A DNA stretch of 33,017 nucleotides, taken from a virus. Below the pieces are notes generated by a model that made no database searches, had not been told where the DNA came from, and saw nothing but the letters and a program-made list of their open reading frames with translations. The translations under genes and the position numbers were made by a program. Shown here piece by piece: positions 11,848 through 19,942 of the stretch (positions are counted from its first letter, which is position 1; the number at the start of each line of letters is the position of its first letter). The stretch lies in IMG/VR virus record IMGVR_UViG_3300027734_000204, positions 1 through 33,017 of that record; one strand, given 5' to 3'.

Positions 11848-13238
11848 AAGAATTTGAACTAGTGCTTCTGGAAGCTCTTCTCTTTCGAGAAGACTTCTAC
11901 AAGAAAGTTATTCCATTTATTAAGACGGAGTACTTCCACCGGAAGCCCGTCCAAATGGTGTATACTTGCATCCACGATTTTGTGATGCGGTATAATGCGT
12001 GTCCGTCCAAGGATGCCATGAGTATCTGTCTTGAGAAGCACAAGGGTGTTAGTCAGACCGAGTACGATCAGTGCATTGAAATGTTGAATGACTTCAACAA
12101 GAAGTCAGCAGAGGAACACAACCTTGATTGGCTGGTTACAGAAACTGAAAACTTCTGCAAAGAGAAGGCTCTCTATAATGGCATCATGGAATCTATCCAA
12201 ATCATGGATGGAAAGTCCAAAGACAAAATCCGAACTGCTATTCCTAGTATTTTGTCTGACGCTCTTGCAGTTAGTTTTGATACTAATATCGGTCACGATT
12301 ACCTAGAAGATTCAGAAGCACGATACGAATTTTACCACAAGACCGAGAAGCGTATTCCGTTTGATCTAGACTTCTTTAATACCATTACAAACGGTGGTAC
12401 GCCTACGAAAACCCTAAATATAGTAATGGCAGGTACTGGAGTCGGTAAGTCTCTATTCCTTTGTCATCATGCAGCTAACTGCCTGAATCAAGGCATGAAT
12501 GTTCTGTATATCACCTGTGAAATGGCGGAAGAACGAATCGCAGAGCGTATTGATGCCAATCTGCTGGATATTACTTTGGATTCTCTGCGTGAACTTCCCA
12601 AAGAAACATACGACAAGAAGATTGCCAATCTGAAGCAAAACGCCAAGGGTAAACTGATCATCAAGGAGTATCCAACAGCCACGGCAAACGTGAACCATTT
12701 CCGTGTACTACTGGATGAACTTAATCTGAAGAAGAAGTTTAAGCCTGACATGATTGTGATTGATTATCTGAACATTTGTGCTTCTTCTAGAATGAAGCCG
12801 GGAGCAAATGTAAACTCTTATACCTTTATCAAAGCGATTGCGGAAGAACTTCGTGGTCTTGCCACTGAGCGTGGTGTTCCAATCTGGTCTGCCACACAAG
12901 TTAATCGTATCGGATTTGCCAGCACGGATATCGGTTTGGAAGACACATCAGAATCGTTTGGTCTGCCCGCAACCGCCGATTTCATGTTTGCTCTGATCTC
13001 CACAGAGAAACTGGACGAGATGAATCAGATCATGGTGAAGCAGTTGAAGAACCGATACAACGATACCGCAATCAATCGTAAGTTTATTGTGGGTATCAAT
13101 CGTGCCAAGATGAAGCTGTTTGACGTGGAACAACCACAACTTGCAGACGCAAATCAAGAACAAGAAACTGAAGAACAAGAAGAAGTAAAGTTTACCAACA
13201 AGTTTGGTAAGAAGGATTTCTCAAGGTATCGCTCATGA
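11844..13238 (+). CDS. gp41: Replicative DNA helicase, DnaB/T4 gp41 family
   Basis: Ring helicase of 464 residues that unwinds the fork 5'-3' and pairs with the primase encoded next. An N-terminal helical domain (about 1-130) precedes a RecA-fold ATPase domain with Walker A GTGVGKS (197-203), [16 protein letters not shown] as the DnaB-type motif 1a, Walker B MIVIDYLN (303-310), and the motif IWSATQVNR with the sensor Gln near 355-363. Length is close to T4 gp41 (475). It overlaps uvsX and the primase by ATGA at both ends, so stoichiometric coupled translation is likely. The acidic C-terminus ([12 protein letters not shown]) could contact the primase or a loader. That last point is inference. 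Confidence 0.94.
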   Translation: MKEFELVLLEALLFREDFYKKVIPFIKTEYFHRKPVQMVYTCIHDFVMRYNACPSKDAMSICLEKHKGVSQTEYDQCIEMLNDFNKKSAEEHNLDWLVTETENFCKEKALYNGIMESIQIMDGKSKDKIRTAIPSILSDALAVSFDTNIGHDYLEDSEARYEFYHKTEKRIPFDLDFFNTITNGGTPTKTLNIVMAGTGVGKSLFLCHHAANCLNQGMNVLYITCEMAEERIAERIDANLLDITLDSLRELPKETYDKKIANLKQNAKGKLIIKEYPTATANVNHFRVLLDELNLKKKFKPDMIVIDYLNICASSRMKPGANVNSYTFIKAIAEELRGLATERGVPIWSATQVNRIGFASTDIGLEDTSESFGLPATADFMFALISTEKLDEMNQIMVKQLKNRYNDTAINRKFIVGINRAKMKLFDVEQPQLADANQEQETEEQEEVKFTNKFGKKDFSRYRS

Positions 13239-14272
13239 CAATTTTTATTGACAAGAAATTTATTAATCTGATGTCTGGTCAACTGGAACGATTCAGTTGG
13301 AAGAAAGATAATCTTGCCAACTGTCGTTGTCCGATCTGTGGTGATTCCACAAAGAATAAAGTTAAGGCTCGTGGTTTCTTCTTTGAGAAGAAAGGTGAAT
13401 TCTTTTTTAAGTGCCATAACTGTAGTGTTGGATTAAACTTATATAATTTTATGAGTCAAGTTTCTCCAAGCCTATGTAAAGAGTACAGTCTAGAAAAGTT
13501 CAAGGAAAAGAATCTCTCTAACCCACCAAAAAAGGAAAAGAAGGATATGTTATTCTCCAATAAACCCAAGAAGAAGTACAATATTGAGCTTCCAATGGTT
13601 GCAGAACTTCCTCCTAATCATGCGTGTCGTCAATTTGTAGAGTTACGTCAAATTCCCAAGGCAATGTGGAAGCATCTATATTATGCGGAAAACTTTGCTG
13701 ACTGGGCCAAGCGGATTAATCCAGAAACGGCAGAAGCACTAGATGCCGAAAGTCGTCTGGTAATTCCAATTTTAGACCACAAGGGTCATCTGGTTGGAGC
13801 ACAAGGACGCATCATCAAGGTGTCCACAGACCGCAACGCTCGCAAGTCGGTTCGTTACATCACCATCAAGCCAAAGGAAGAAGAGCATAAGTCTTGGTAC
13901 GGCCTGGATCGTGTAAACGCACTAGGCACCATATATGTGGTGGAAGGTCCACTGGATTCTCTTTTCATTCCTAACTGCGTTGCTACTATAGGAATGAGTG
14001 ATGCGTTTAATATTCCAAAATATATTAAAGATCGTCCCATGATTTTTGTGATGGATAACGAACCACGAAACGTGCAAGTTATTCACACCATGGAACGATT
14101 AGTGAAAGAAAATAAAAAGGTTTGTGTGTGGCCAGAAAGTATGAAGTACAAAGATATTAATGATATGATCATGGGTGGTATGGACGCTAAGGAAATCCTA
14201 AATATCATTAACAGTAACTCTGCGTCAGGTCTAGAAGCACAAATAAGGATCAATAAATGGAAGAAGATGTAA
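13235..14272 (+). CDS. gp61: DNA primase with zinc finger and TOPRIM domain (T4 gp61-like)
   Basis: Synthesises RNA primers for lagging-strand replication together with the neighbouring helicase. An N-terminal zinc-binding domain is visible as CPIC (residues 32-35) and CHNC (60-63). A TOPRIM domain follows with the catalytic Glu in VVEGPLDSLF (235-244) and an acidic FVMDNE (271-276) in place of the usual DxD. A basic Lys-rich linker (about 85-115) separates the two. Length of 345 residues matches gp61 (342). The start overlaps the helicase stop (ATGA), and its 3' end overlaps the next gene by 16 nt. Confidence 0.92.
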   Translation: MTIFIDKKFINLMSGQLERFSWKKDNLANCRCPICGDSTKNKVKARGFFFEKKGEFFFKCHNCSVGLNLYNFMSQVSPSLCKEYSLEKFKEKNLSNPPKKEKKDMLFSNKPKKKYNIELPMVAELPPNHACRQFVELRQIPKAMWKHLYYAENFADWAKRINPETAEALDAESRLVIPILDHKGHLVGAQGRIIKVSTDRNARKSVRYITIKPKEEEHKSWYGLDRVNALGTIYVVEGPLDSLFIPNCVATIGMSDAFNIPKYIKDRPMIFVMDNEPRNVQVIHTMERLVKENKKVCVWPESMKYKDINDMIMGGMDAKEILNIINSNSASGLEAQIRINKWKKM

Positions 14273-14547
14273 ACAAGCCAGAAGACGAAGGGGAAGAGTT
14301 TGAAGAAATTGAAATGGATACAAACAATCCAATTATAGTTTTTTGTTTTATGTTTATGGAATACGTGAAAGAGATTGATCCAGACATGTATAAGAAGGCA
14401 CATAAGTACGCCCAAGATCATACAGACTTGGATATAACAGATTTTGAAATTGATTTTGACGAACTGGTTGAAGACAAGAATATTGATGAAGACGAGATTG
14501 AAGAAGATTTAGATTTTGATGATGATAACTATGAATCAAACAATTAA
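14257..14547 (+). CDS. Small highly acidic protein between primase and ThyX
   Basis: A 96-residue protein in which about 38 residues are Asp or Glu and only about six are Lys. The order is an acidic N-terminus (EEFEEIEMD), a more hydrophobic centre (IIVFCFMFMEYVKEIDPDMY) that could be a helix, and an acidic C-terminus of alternating Asp/Glu and hydrophobic residues. It starts inside the primase gene and ends inside thyX, so it is part of the operon. I do not recognise the family. Comparable charge is seen in DNA-mimic inhibitors and in acidic tails of single-strand-binding proteins, so a role in blocking a DNA-binding host factor or in the replisome is a hypothesis only. Confidence 0.75.
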   Translation: MEEDVNKPEDEGEEFEEIEMDTNNPIIVFCFMFMEYVKEIDPDMYKKAHKYAQDHTDLDITDFEIDFDELVEDKNIDEDEIEEDLDFDDDNYESNN

Positions 14548-15223
14548 AGTACTGGATAAAGGACATGTTGAATATATCGAACATATGGGCTCAGATCTTA
14601 TGGTGGCAAATGCTGCTAGGGTCTCATTCGCTAAAACCAGTGAGTGGGAAACAGCAGAGAATGGTACACGTCAGTTATCACAGAGAGACCAAAAACTCAT
14701 CAAGTATTTGGCCGAGCACAACCACTGGACGCCATTTGCGCACCCGCAGATTACACTCCGAATCAAAGCTCCAATTTTCGTAAGAACCCAACTTTTTAAA
14801 CACAAAGTGGGATTCACGGAAAATGAAGTTTCTCGTCGGTACGTAACAGCAGAACCGGAATTTTACACTCCAGACTGGCGTTCTGCTCCCACAGACGGAG
14901 CCAAGCAAGGAAGTTCAGATTTTATGTACGATCCGGTTGTCGAGGACCTGGATCGGGTGTATAATAGGATTGCTTTGGACTCGGTGGAAATATACAAAAC
15001 ATTATTAAAAGAAGGGGTTGCCCCTGAGCAAGCCCGAGCTTTATTGCCACAAGGTACCTACACCGAGTGGTGGTGGACCGGATCGCTCTCAGCGTACGCT
15101 CGTGTCTTTAAACAACGAATAGACACGCATGCTCAATGGGAAGTTCAGCAGTATGCAGCAGCAATTGGAAAAATACTGGAACCTTTATTTCCGCATTCTT
15201 GGGCAGTTCTGACCGCTAAATAA
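14531..15223 (+). CDS. thyX: Flavin-dependent thymidylate synthase ThyX
   Basis: Makes dTMP from dUMP using FAD, NADPH and methylene-tetrahydrofolate, the step after dUTPase. About 230 residues. The region FVRTQLFKHKVGFTENEVSRRY replaces the textbook ThyX signature RHR-X7-S with KHK-X8-S; the NEVSRRY end is intact. The C-terminal EGVAPEQARALLPQG and the later R-x-x-x-x-AQWEVQQYA block are typical of ThyX. I start it at ATG 14531 (MNQTIKVLDKG). Upstream TTG 14516 and ATGs at 14519 and 14522 are in frame but lie further into the preceding gene, and none has a strong SD. Translation is probably coupled to the overlapping acidic gene. Confidence 0.93.
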   Translation: MNQTIKVLDKGHVEYIEHMGSDLMVANAARVSFAKTSEWETAENGTRQLSQRDQKLIKYLAEHNHWTPFAHPQITLRIKAPIFVRTQLFKHKVGFTENEVSRRYVTAEPEFYTPDWRSAPTDGAKQGSSDFMYDPVVEDLDRVYNRIALDSVEIYKTLLKEGVAPEQARALLPQGTYTEWWWTGSLSAYARVFKQRIDTHAQWEVQQYAAAIGKILEPLFPHSWAVLTAK

Positions 15224-15253
15224 ACTTACTTAACAAACAGGAGAAAATTAAAT

Positions 15254-17173
15254 ATGCATTTACCTACAGCTTATCAAGAGTTCATTCATCTTTCCCGTTA
15301 CAGTCGTTGGCTAGAAACTGAAGGTCGTCGTGAGACTTGGGAAGAAACGGTGAACCGTTACTTTGATTACTTTGATAAGCATCTTAAGAATAGCACCAAG
15401 TGTAAGCTTGACAAGGAAACTCGTGAAGAACTTCGTCAAGCGGTCTTGAATCAAGAAATCATGCCTTCTATGCGTTCACTAATGACGGCAGGCGAGGCAC
15501 TGGATCGTGACAACACTGCTGGTTATAACTGTTCGTATGTTGCTGTGAATCGTGTTCGTGCTTTTGATGAAATTCTTTATATTCTGATGTGTGGAACCGG
15601 AGTAGGATTCTCCGTGGAGAGACAATATGTGGACAAACTTCCTACAGTGGCTGAACAGTTTACTGACTCAGACACGACGATCATTGTACAAGACAGCAAG
15701 GCTGGTTGGGCTAAAGCTTACAAAGAGCTTATCTCCCTACTCATTGGTGGTCAAATTCCAAGATGGGACTTATCTAAAGTACGCCCTGCTGGTGCCCGAC
15801 TCAAAACTTTTGGAGGTCGTGCGTCTGGCCCAAAGCCACTGGATGATCTGTTTAGGTTCACAGTGGATACATTTAGAAGAAGTGCTGGACGGAAGCTCAC
15901 CTCCATCGAATGTCACGATCTCGTCTGTAAGGTTGCGGAAATTGTGGTGGTCGGAGGAGTCCGTCGATCGGCTCTTATCAGCCTTTCAAATCTTACCGAT
16001 GAACGGATGCGTGATGCTAAGACTGGAGCATGGTGGGAAGCTAATCCTCAAAGAGCACTTGCGAATAATAGTGTAGTGTACAAGGAGAAGCCAGAGATCG
16101 GAACCTTCATGGAAGAATGGGTATCCCTATACAAGAGTAAGAGTGGTGAGCGTGGTATCTTTAATCGTGATGCTTGCCAAAAGACGGTAGCCAAACTGGG
16201 TGATCGTCGTGACGCAACCTACGAGTTTGGTACTAATCCTTGCTCTGAAATTATTCTGCGAGATCGTCAGTTCTGCAATCTCACAGAAGTAGTTGTTCGT
16301 GATACTGATACCATGGAGTCACTACAACGCAAGGTTCGTTTGGCGTCTATTCTAGGCACATGGCAAGCCTCACTAACCAACTTCCCGTACCTATCCAGCG
16401 AGTGGAAGAAGAACTGCGAAGAAGAAGCTCTACTTGGCGTGTCATTAACTGGTATTCTAGACAACAAGATGATGCGTGATATGCACGGTCTGAAGGCTAA
16501 TCTTGCCAATCTGAAGGAGACAGCTGTTAAGACTAATGCAGAATGGGCCAAGAAGTTAGGTATTAATGCAGCGGCTGCTATTACTTGCATCAAGCCAAGT
16601 GGTACAGTTTCTCAACTTACTGATGCAGCATCCGGTATTCACGCTCGTCACAACGAGTATTATATCCGCACTGTTCGTGCAGATCGTAAGGATCCTCTTT
16701 GCCAGATGATGATTGAGAAGGGCTTTACTCACGAGCCTTGTGTGATGAAGCCTGAAAACGTTATGGTTTTCTCATTCCCAATGAAGGCGGTAGGTTCAGT
16801 TACTCGTAACGATATGACTGCTATCGAGCATCTAGAGTTATGGTTGACTTACCAACGTTACTGGTGTGAACATAAGCCGTCAATCACTGTGACTGTGAAG
16901 GAACACGAGTGGATGGAAGTGGGTGCTTGGGTGTACAAACACTTTGATGAGATTAGTGGTATTTCGTTCCTGCCACATTCTGATCACTCGTATCGTCAGG
17001 CTCCATACCAAGACTGCACCAAGGAGCAGTACGAAGAACTATTGGCTGCAACTCCAAAAGATGTGGATTGGAGTGAATTGAAGAAGTGGGAAAAGATGGA
17101 TTCCACTGTTGGAACACAAACCTTCGCTTGTAGCGGAGACAAGTGTGAATTGGTTGATTTGACTAATAATTGA
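15254..17173 (+). CDS. nrdJ: Class II (adenosylcobalamin-dependent) ribonucleoside-triphosphate reductase
   Basis: Reduces ribonucleoside triphosphates to deoxynucleotides using B12, with no oxygen requirement and no second subunit. 639 residues, in the range of monomeric phage class II enzymes and shorter than the 739-residue Lactobacillus protein. Visible landmarks: YNCSYVAV with redox Cys93, CGTGVGFSV, GERGIFNRD, the radical-site loop NPCSEI (C330, E332), FCNLTEV with the partner C341, and a C-terminal reducing pair CSGDKC (C626, C631). These are the residues needed for activity. ATG 15254 follows AGGAG at 15239-15243. Placement after thyX puts the whole deoxynucleotide supply in one operon. 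The cofactor must come from the host or environment. Confidence 0.95.
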   Translation: MHLPTAYQEFIHLSRYSRWLETEGRRETWEETVNRYFDYFDKHLKNSTKCKLDKETREELRQAVLNQEIMPSMRSLMTAGEALDRDNTAGYNCSYVAVNRVRAFDEILYILMCGTGVGFSVERQYVDKLPTVAEQFTDSDTTIIVQDSKAGWAKAYKELISLLIGGQIPRWDLSKVRPAGARLKTFGGRASGPKPLDDLFRFTVDTFRRSAGRKLTSIECHDLVCKVAEIVVVGGVRRSALISLSNLTDERMRDAKTGAWWEANPQRALANNSVVYKEKPEIGTFMEEWVSLYKSKSGERGIFNRDACQKTVAKLGDRRDATYEFGTNPCSEIILRDRQFCNLTEVVVRDTDTMESLQRKVRLASILGTWQASLTNFPYLSSEWKKNCEEEALLGVSLTGILDNKMMRDMHGLKANLANLKETAVKTNAEWAKKLGINAAAAITCIKPSGTVSQLTDAASGIHARHNEYYIRTVRADRKDPLCQMMIEKGFTHEPCVMKPENVMVFSFPMKAVGSVTRNDMTAIEHLELWLTYQRYWCEHKPSITVTVKEHEWMEVGAWVYKHFDEISGISFLPHSDHSYRQAPYQDCTKEQYEELLAATPKDVDWSELKKWEKMDSTVGTQTFACSGDKCELVDLTNN

Positions 17174-17184
17174 AAGGATACATT

Positions 17185-17466
17185 ATGAACACTGATAATA
17201 TGATTTTATTAAATTTTATGTTTACTACTGTGCTGGCTTTTATTGCTTATCGTCAACTTATTGTTGGTAAGTTTCAACGTGAGCGAGAGATCGAGCAAAT
17301 TCATCAAGAAATCCGTAATAACGCGGACTATATTAATAGTAAGATGAATGAACTAGAAGATCGACACGACCGTGATATGATGGAGGTCTATCGAGATCTG
17401 GACAATATGACAGAGGCTCTTTCCACCAAGAAGACCACTGGACTAAACTCACGCATTCCGCTGTGA
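17185..17466 (+). CDS. Small membrane-anchored coiled-coil protein, last gene of early operon
   Basis: A 93-residue product from ATG 17185, 6 nt after AAAGGA at 17173-17178. The frame also extends to a TTG at 17170, but that codon precedes the SD. An N-terminal membrane segment (LLNFMFTTVLAFIAYRQL) is followed by a charged heptad-like helix (EREIEQIHQEIRNNADYI, MNELEDRHDRDMMEVYRDL), probably a cytoplasmic coiled coil. It follows nrdJ by 11 nt and is closed by a strong terminator. No family is recognised; the architecture fits a membrane-tethered accessory factor. Confidence 0.75.
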   Translation: MNTDNMILLNFMFTTVLAFIAYRQLIVGKFQREREIEQIHQEIRNNADYINSKMNELEDRHDRDMMEVYRDLDNMTEALSTKKTTGLNSRIPL

Positions 17467-17484
17467 GATAAACTGAGTGTAAAC

Positions 17485-17516
17485 AAAAACCCCGGCTTTT
17501 AGGCCGGGGTTTTTTA
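17485..17516. terminator. Bidirectional Rho-independent terminator between convergent genes
   Basis: A 12-bp stem, AAAAACCCCGGC (17485-17496) pairing with GCCGGGGTTTTT (17503-17514), closes a 6-nt loop and has a T-tract in plus and A-tract (T on the other strand) in minus orientation. It ends the early operon and the convergent minus-strand gene at 17526. Confidence 0.93.
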
Positions 17517-17525
17517 TTATTCAAT

Positions 17526-19052
17526 TTAAGATCCCGTATAGTATTTTGCCATTACTTTTGATTCATCCTGAAGACTTGGATTTCTTGACACTAACGCTTT
17601 ATGTAATAATGAATCGGGATTTAAGGCGTCTTCTTTTGTAAATTTATCTTTAAAATCTGGATCATTTTGGCTGGCACTCATTATCTTCATAAGTGCTTCT
17701 CTTTGATCTGCTCTACCAACAGTTTTTTCACCTATCTTTTTTTCTTTTTTCTCTACACGCTCTTTAGGCATACCTCCACCACCCATACCACTAAAAGCCT
17801 GTACGTTTCGTATTCCTTTGACTAAATCCACAAATCCATGAGGATTTACTTGACCTTCTAATCCTGCAACTTTGACTTGTCTTTCTCTGCGTTTTGCTGA
17901 AACATCTTCTAAAGAATCTCTGGTTTCTTCAAAAAGATTTGCTAGACGATGATAATAAGATTCTTGTACACCCAATCTGGATACTGATGTACCATAACCA
18001 GTATCTCTAACATTATATAAATCTTTCTTATAATTCAATCCTAATCTTTGTTGATCTCTAGCAGCAATTCGCTTTCTTTCTGCTTCTCTGCTAAAATCGG
18101 TAATTGGTTCACTAGTCATGCCACCAGTTACTGGAGCAGTCTTTAATCTTTGTTCCATACCTGCTGGAAGATCTTCCCCTTCTGGTCTGCCTGCTGCACG
18201 ATTAATCATTCGTTTTGCTGCAGCAGCTTCTGGATCAGCTTGTTCTGCAGCTTTTTTACTGGCAGCAGCTTGTGCTTGAAGAGCAGCTATTTTAGCAGTA
18301 TTAGATTTGTCTAATTCTGCTAATCTGGCTTGTTGAGCGTTTATTGTGGTTTGTAACCCTTGTGATTCTTTGGCAGAAGCAGCAGCTTGTGCTTTTTTAG
18401 CTTCCCAGGCAGCTTGTGCTTTAGCTTGTCTGGCTTTCCATTCAGATTCAGGAACTTGTTGACCTGATTCGTATGCGCCTTTAGTGGGTTCTGGAAGTGG
18501 TTGTGTTCCTTTTTGCTCTTCTTCACGGTTTCTGAATTGTCTAACAGAACTATCCATAGGTTGTTCTGGTAGTTTGGCAGGAGCTGATGGGTTATTAGCT
18601 GTATTCGGGGTATTAATTATACCTTGGATAGTGTTCATTATATTATCAACTGCAGTTTGAGTTGCAGCACTCATCACTTGCTTGGAAGAACCAGGAGCAA
18701 TTGGAGTTCTGGTTGATGGAGTACCAGTTGGTAGTGGAGCTTCCACTGAAGGATATAATGCATTATTAATTGTTCCTTGAATTCTCTGACCAGCTTTAAA
18801 TGAGTTTACAGCAGTATCCATAGGTTGTTCTTCTGGAACTATGCCTTGTGGATTCATTGCAGTGTTAATAATATTTTGAACTCTTAATGATCCTGGAGCT
18901 GGAATTTGTGGAGGATTTCCTAATCGTAGATTGGCGTCCGGGGTTTGTGGTGCCAGTACTACCGCTTCAGCTAGTTGATTATTTATTTCTGTGGTTCTGG
19001 CAAAAATACCACGAATAAGATTGGTTTCATTGTTAGTAGGGAGATTATGCAT
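17526..19052 (-). CDS. Unknown Ala/Gln-rich coiled-coil protein, probably late/virion-associated
   Basis: 508 residues. The N-terminal 210 residues are Pro/Asn/Thr-rich and hold an internal repeat: INTAMNPQGIVPEEQPMDTA versus NTANNPSAPAKLPEQPMDSS, each followed by a V-x-x-F-basic segment. Residues about 210-280 are a long Ala/Gln/Lys coiled coil (WKARQAKAQAAWEAKKAQAA). The C-terminal third is globular and charged, with a Gly-rich patch (GMGGGGMP). ATG 19052 is preceded by AAAGGATA and, further up, by a CCTAAATA late-promoter variant, which suggests late expression and a structural or scaffolding-type role. That role is inference; I do not recognise the family. It ends at the bidirectional terminator. 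Confidence 0.8.
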   Translation of the reverse strand: MHNLPTNNETNLIRGIFARTTEINNQLAEAVVLAPQTPDANLRLGNPPQIPAPGSLRVQNIINTAMNPQGIVPEEQPMDTAVNSFKAGQRIQGTINNALYPSVEAPLPTGTPSTRTPIAPGSSKQVMSAATQTAVDNIMNTIQGIINTPNTANNPSAPAKLPEQPMDSSVRQFRNREEEQKGTQPLPEPTKGAYESGQQVPESEWKARQAKAQAAWEAKKAQAAASAKESQGLQTTINAQQARLAELDKSNTAKIAALQAQAAASKKAAEQADPEAAAAKRMINRAAGRPEGEDLPAGMEQRLKTAPVTGGMTSEPITDFSREAERKRIAARDQQRLGLNYKKDLYNVRDTGYGTSVSRLGVQESYYHRLANLFEETRDSLEDVSAKRRERQVKVAGLEGQVNPHGFVDLVKGIRNVQAFSGMGGGGMPKERVEKKEKKIGEKTVGRADQREALMKIMSASQNDPDFKDKFTKEDALNPDSLLHKALVSRNPSLQDESKVMAKYYTGS

Positions 19053-19073
19053 GTATTATCCTTTTTCTAATAT

Positions 19074-19081
19074 TATTTAGG
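19074..19081 (-). promoter_or_regulatory. Late promoter variant CCTAAATA
   Basis: On the minus strand CCTAAATA lies 21 nt upstream of ATG 19052, leaving room for a leader that carries an AAAGGATA ribosome-binding site. The first two bases deviate from TATAAATA, so this is a weaker call. Confidence 0.4.
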
Positions 19082-19114
19082 TTTTTTCCATTTCAGGATA
19101 TACATAATTATGAC

Positions 19115-19885
19115 ATGAAAAAGGCCACTGCAATCTTTACCGCAGTGCTTCTAGCCCTCCTAAATGGATGCCAGAAAGACGCCAGTGTCTCCAAATCACC
19201 CTCCCCCACTGCAATCATTCAAATACCACAGGGTATTAGTAAGCCAGATCCATTCCCCGGATTCGAGGTCGTAAATCACAATACCAAAGATACGTTTGGT
19301 TGCGTGGGGCACGTACACAACCAGAAAGGCCAGTTCATAGGAAGTGGCGTTCTGATTGCCCCTGCAGTGGTTCTCACTGCAGGGCATGTAATTGACGGCG
19401 AAACCTTGAGGTATTTCATAACCAAGGATAAAGCTTATCTGATAGAAAAAATGATAATTCACCCCGGATATACTGGAAAAGACGGAGAAGTGGTAGACGA
19501 TATTGGAATATTAATTTTAACGGAAGGATGTGATGAACAGCCAGCACAGTTAATACACGATAAGTCTGAGCTAACACAAAGAGAATCACTTACCACCGTG
19601 GGTTTCTCTCACGAGATTAAGAAGATTAGCAAACCAGGAACCTTCTGGTATTACGGAACAGTGGAAGAAGAACCTCAGTACATGAAGTTTCTTCCAATAA
19701 ACGGACACATCTGGTTTGGAGACTCAGGCGGTGCCGTGTTTGAAAACGGTGGCCGTCTGGCAGGTATTATTTCGTCTATGTGCATCATCGACAACACTAT
19801 GGTTGACCAATCAGCGATCCGTGTGGATCGTTATGCGGATTGGATTAAAGAGATGATGAATCGTGAACAATGTTCAACCAAATAA
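19115..19885 (+). CDS. Trypsin-like serine protease lipoprotein
   Basis: A 256-residue exported protease. The N-terminus is a lipoprotein signal peptide (MKKATAIFTAVLLALLNGC) with Cys19 as the lipidation site; Gln at +2 does not signal inner-membrane retention. The mature part begins with a Ser/Pro linker and then a chymotrypsin-fold domain with the full triad: His91 in VVLTAGHVID, Asp129 in DDIGILIL, Ser204 in FGDSGGAVF. It should sit in the periplasm, anchored probably to the outer membrane. Bases are visibly more GC-rich than the flanking late genes, hinting at recent acquisition. AGGAT at 19095-19099 is a weak, rather distant SD. Possible roles (surface receptor trimming, superinfection exclusion, stress-protease mimicry) are inference. 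Confidence 0.9.
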   Translation: MKKATAIFTAVLLALLNGCQKDASVSKSPSPTAIIQIPQGISKPDPFPGFEVVNHNTKDTFGCVGHVHNQKGQFIGSGVLIAPAVVLTAGHVIDGETLRYFITKDKAYLIEKMIIHPGYTGKDGEVVDDIGILILTEGCDEQPAQLIHDKSELTQRESLTTVGFSHEIKKISKPGTFWYYGTVEEEPQYMKFLPINGHIWFGDSGGAVFENGGRLAGIISSMCIIDNTMVDQSAIRVDRYADWIKEMMNREQCSTK

Positions 19886-19928
19886 CTTTCATTAAATTAT
19901 GGTGTTAGCCCAAGCCATTGGTTTTTAA

Positions 19929-19936
19929 CCTAAATA
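19929..19936 (+). promoter_or_regulatory. Late promoter variant CCTAAATA
   Basis: CCTAAATA ends 6 nt before ATG 19943, the same geometry as the exact TATAAATA in front of the 3021 gene. The gap ATTATAC contains no SD. A short CCAA/TTGG hairpin with five T's lies just upstream (19910-19926) and may weakly end the protease transcript. Confidence 0.45.
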
Positions 19937-19942
19937 TTATAC

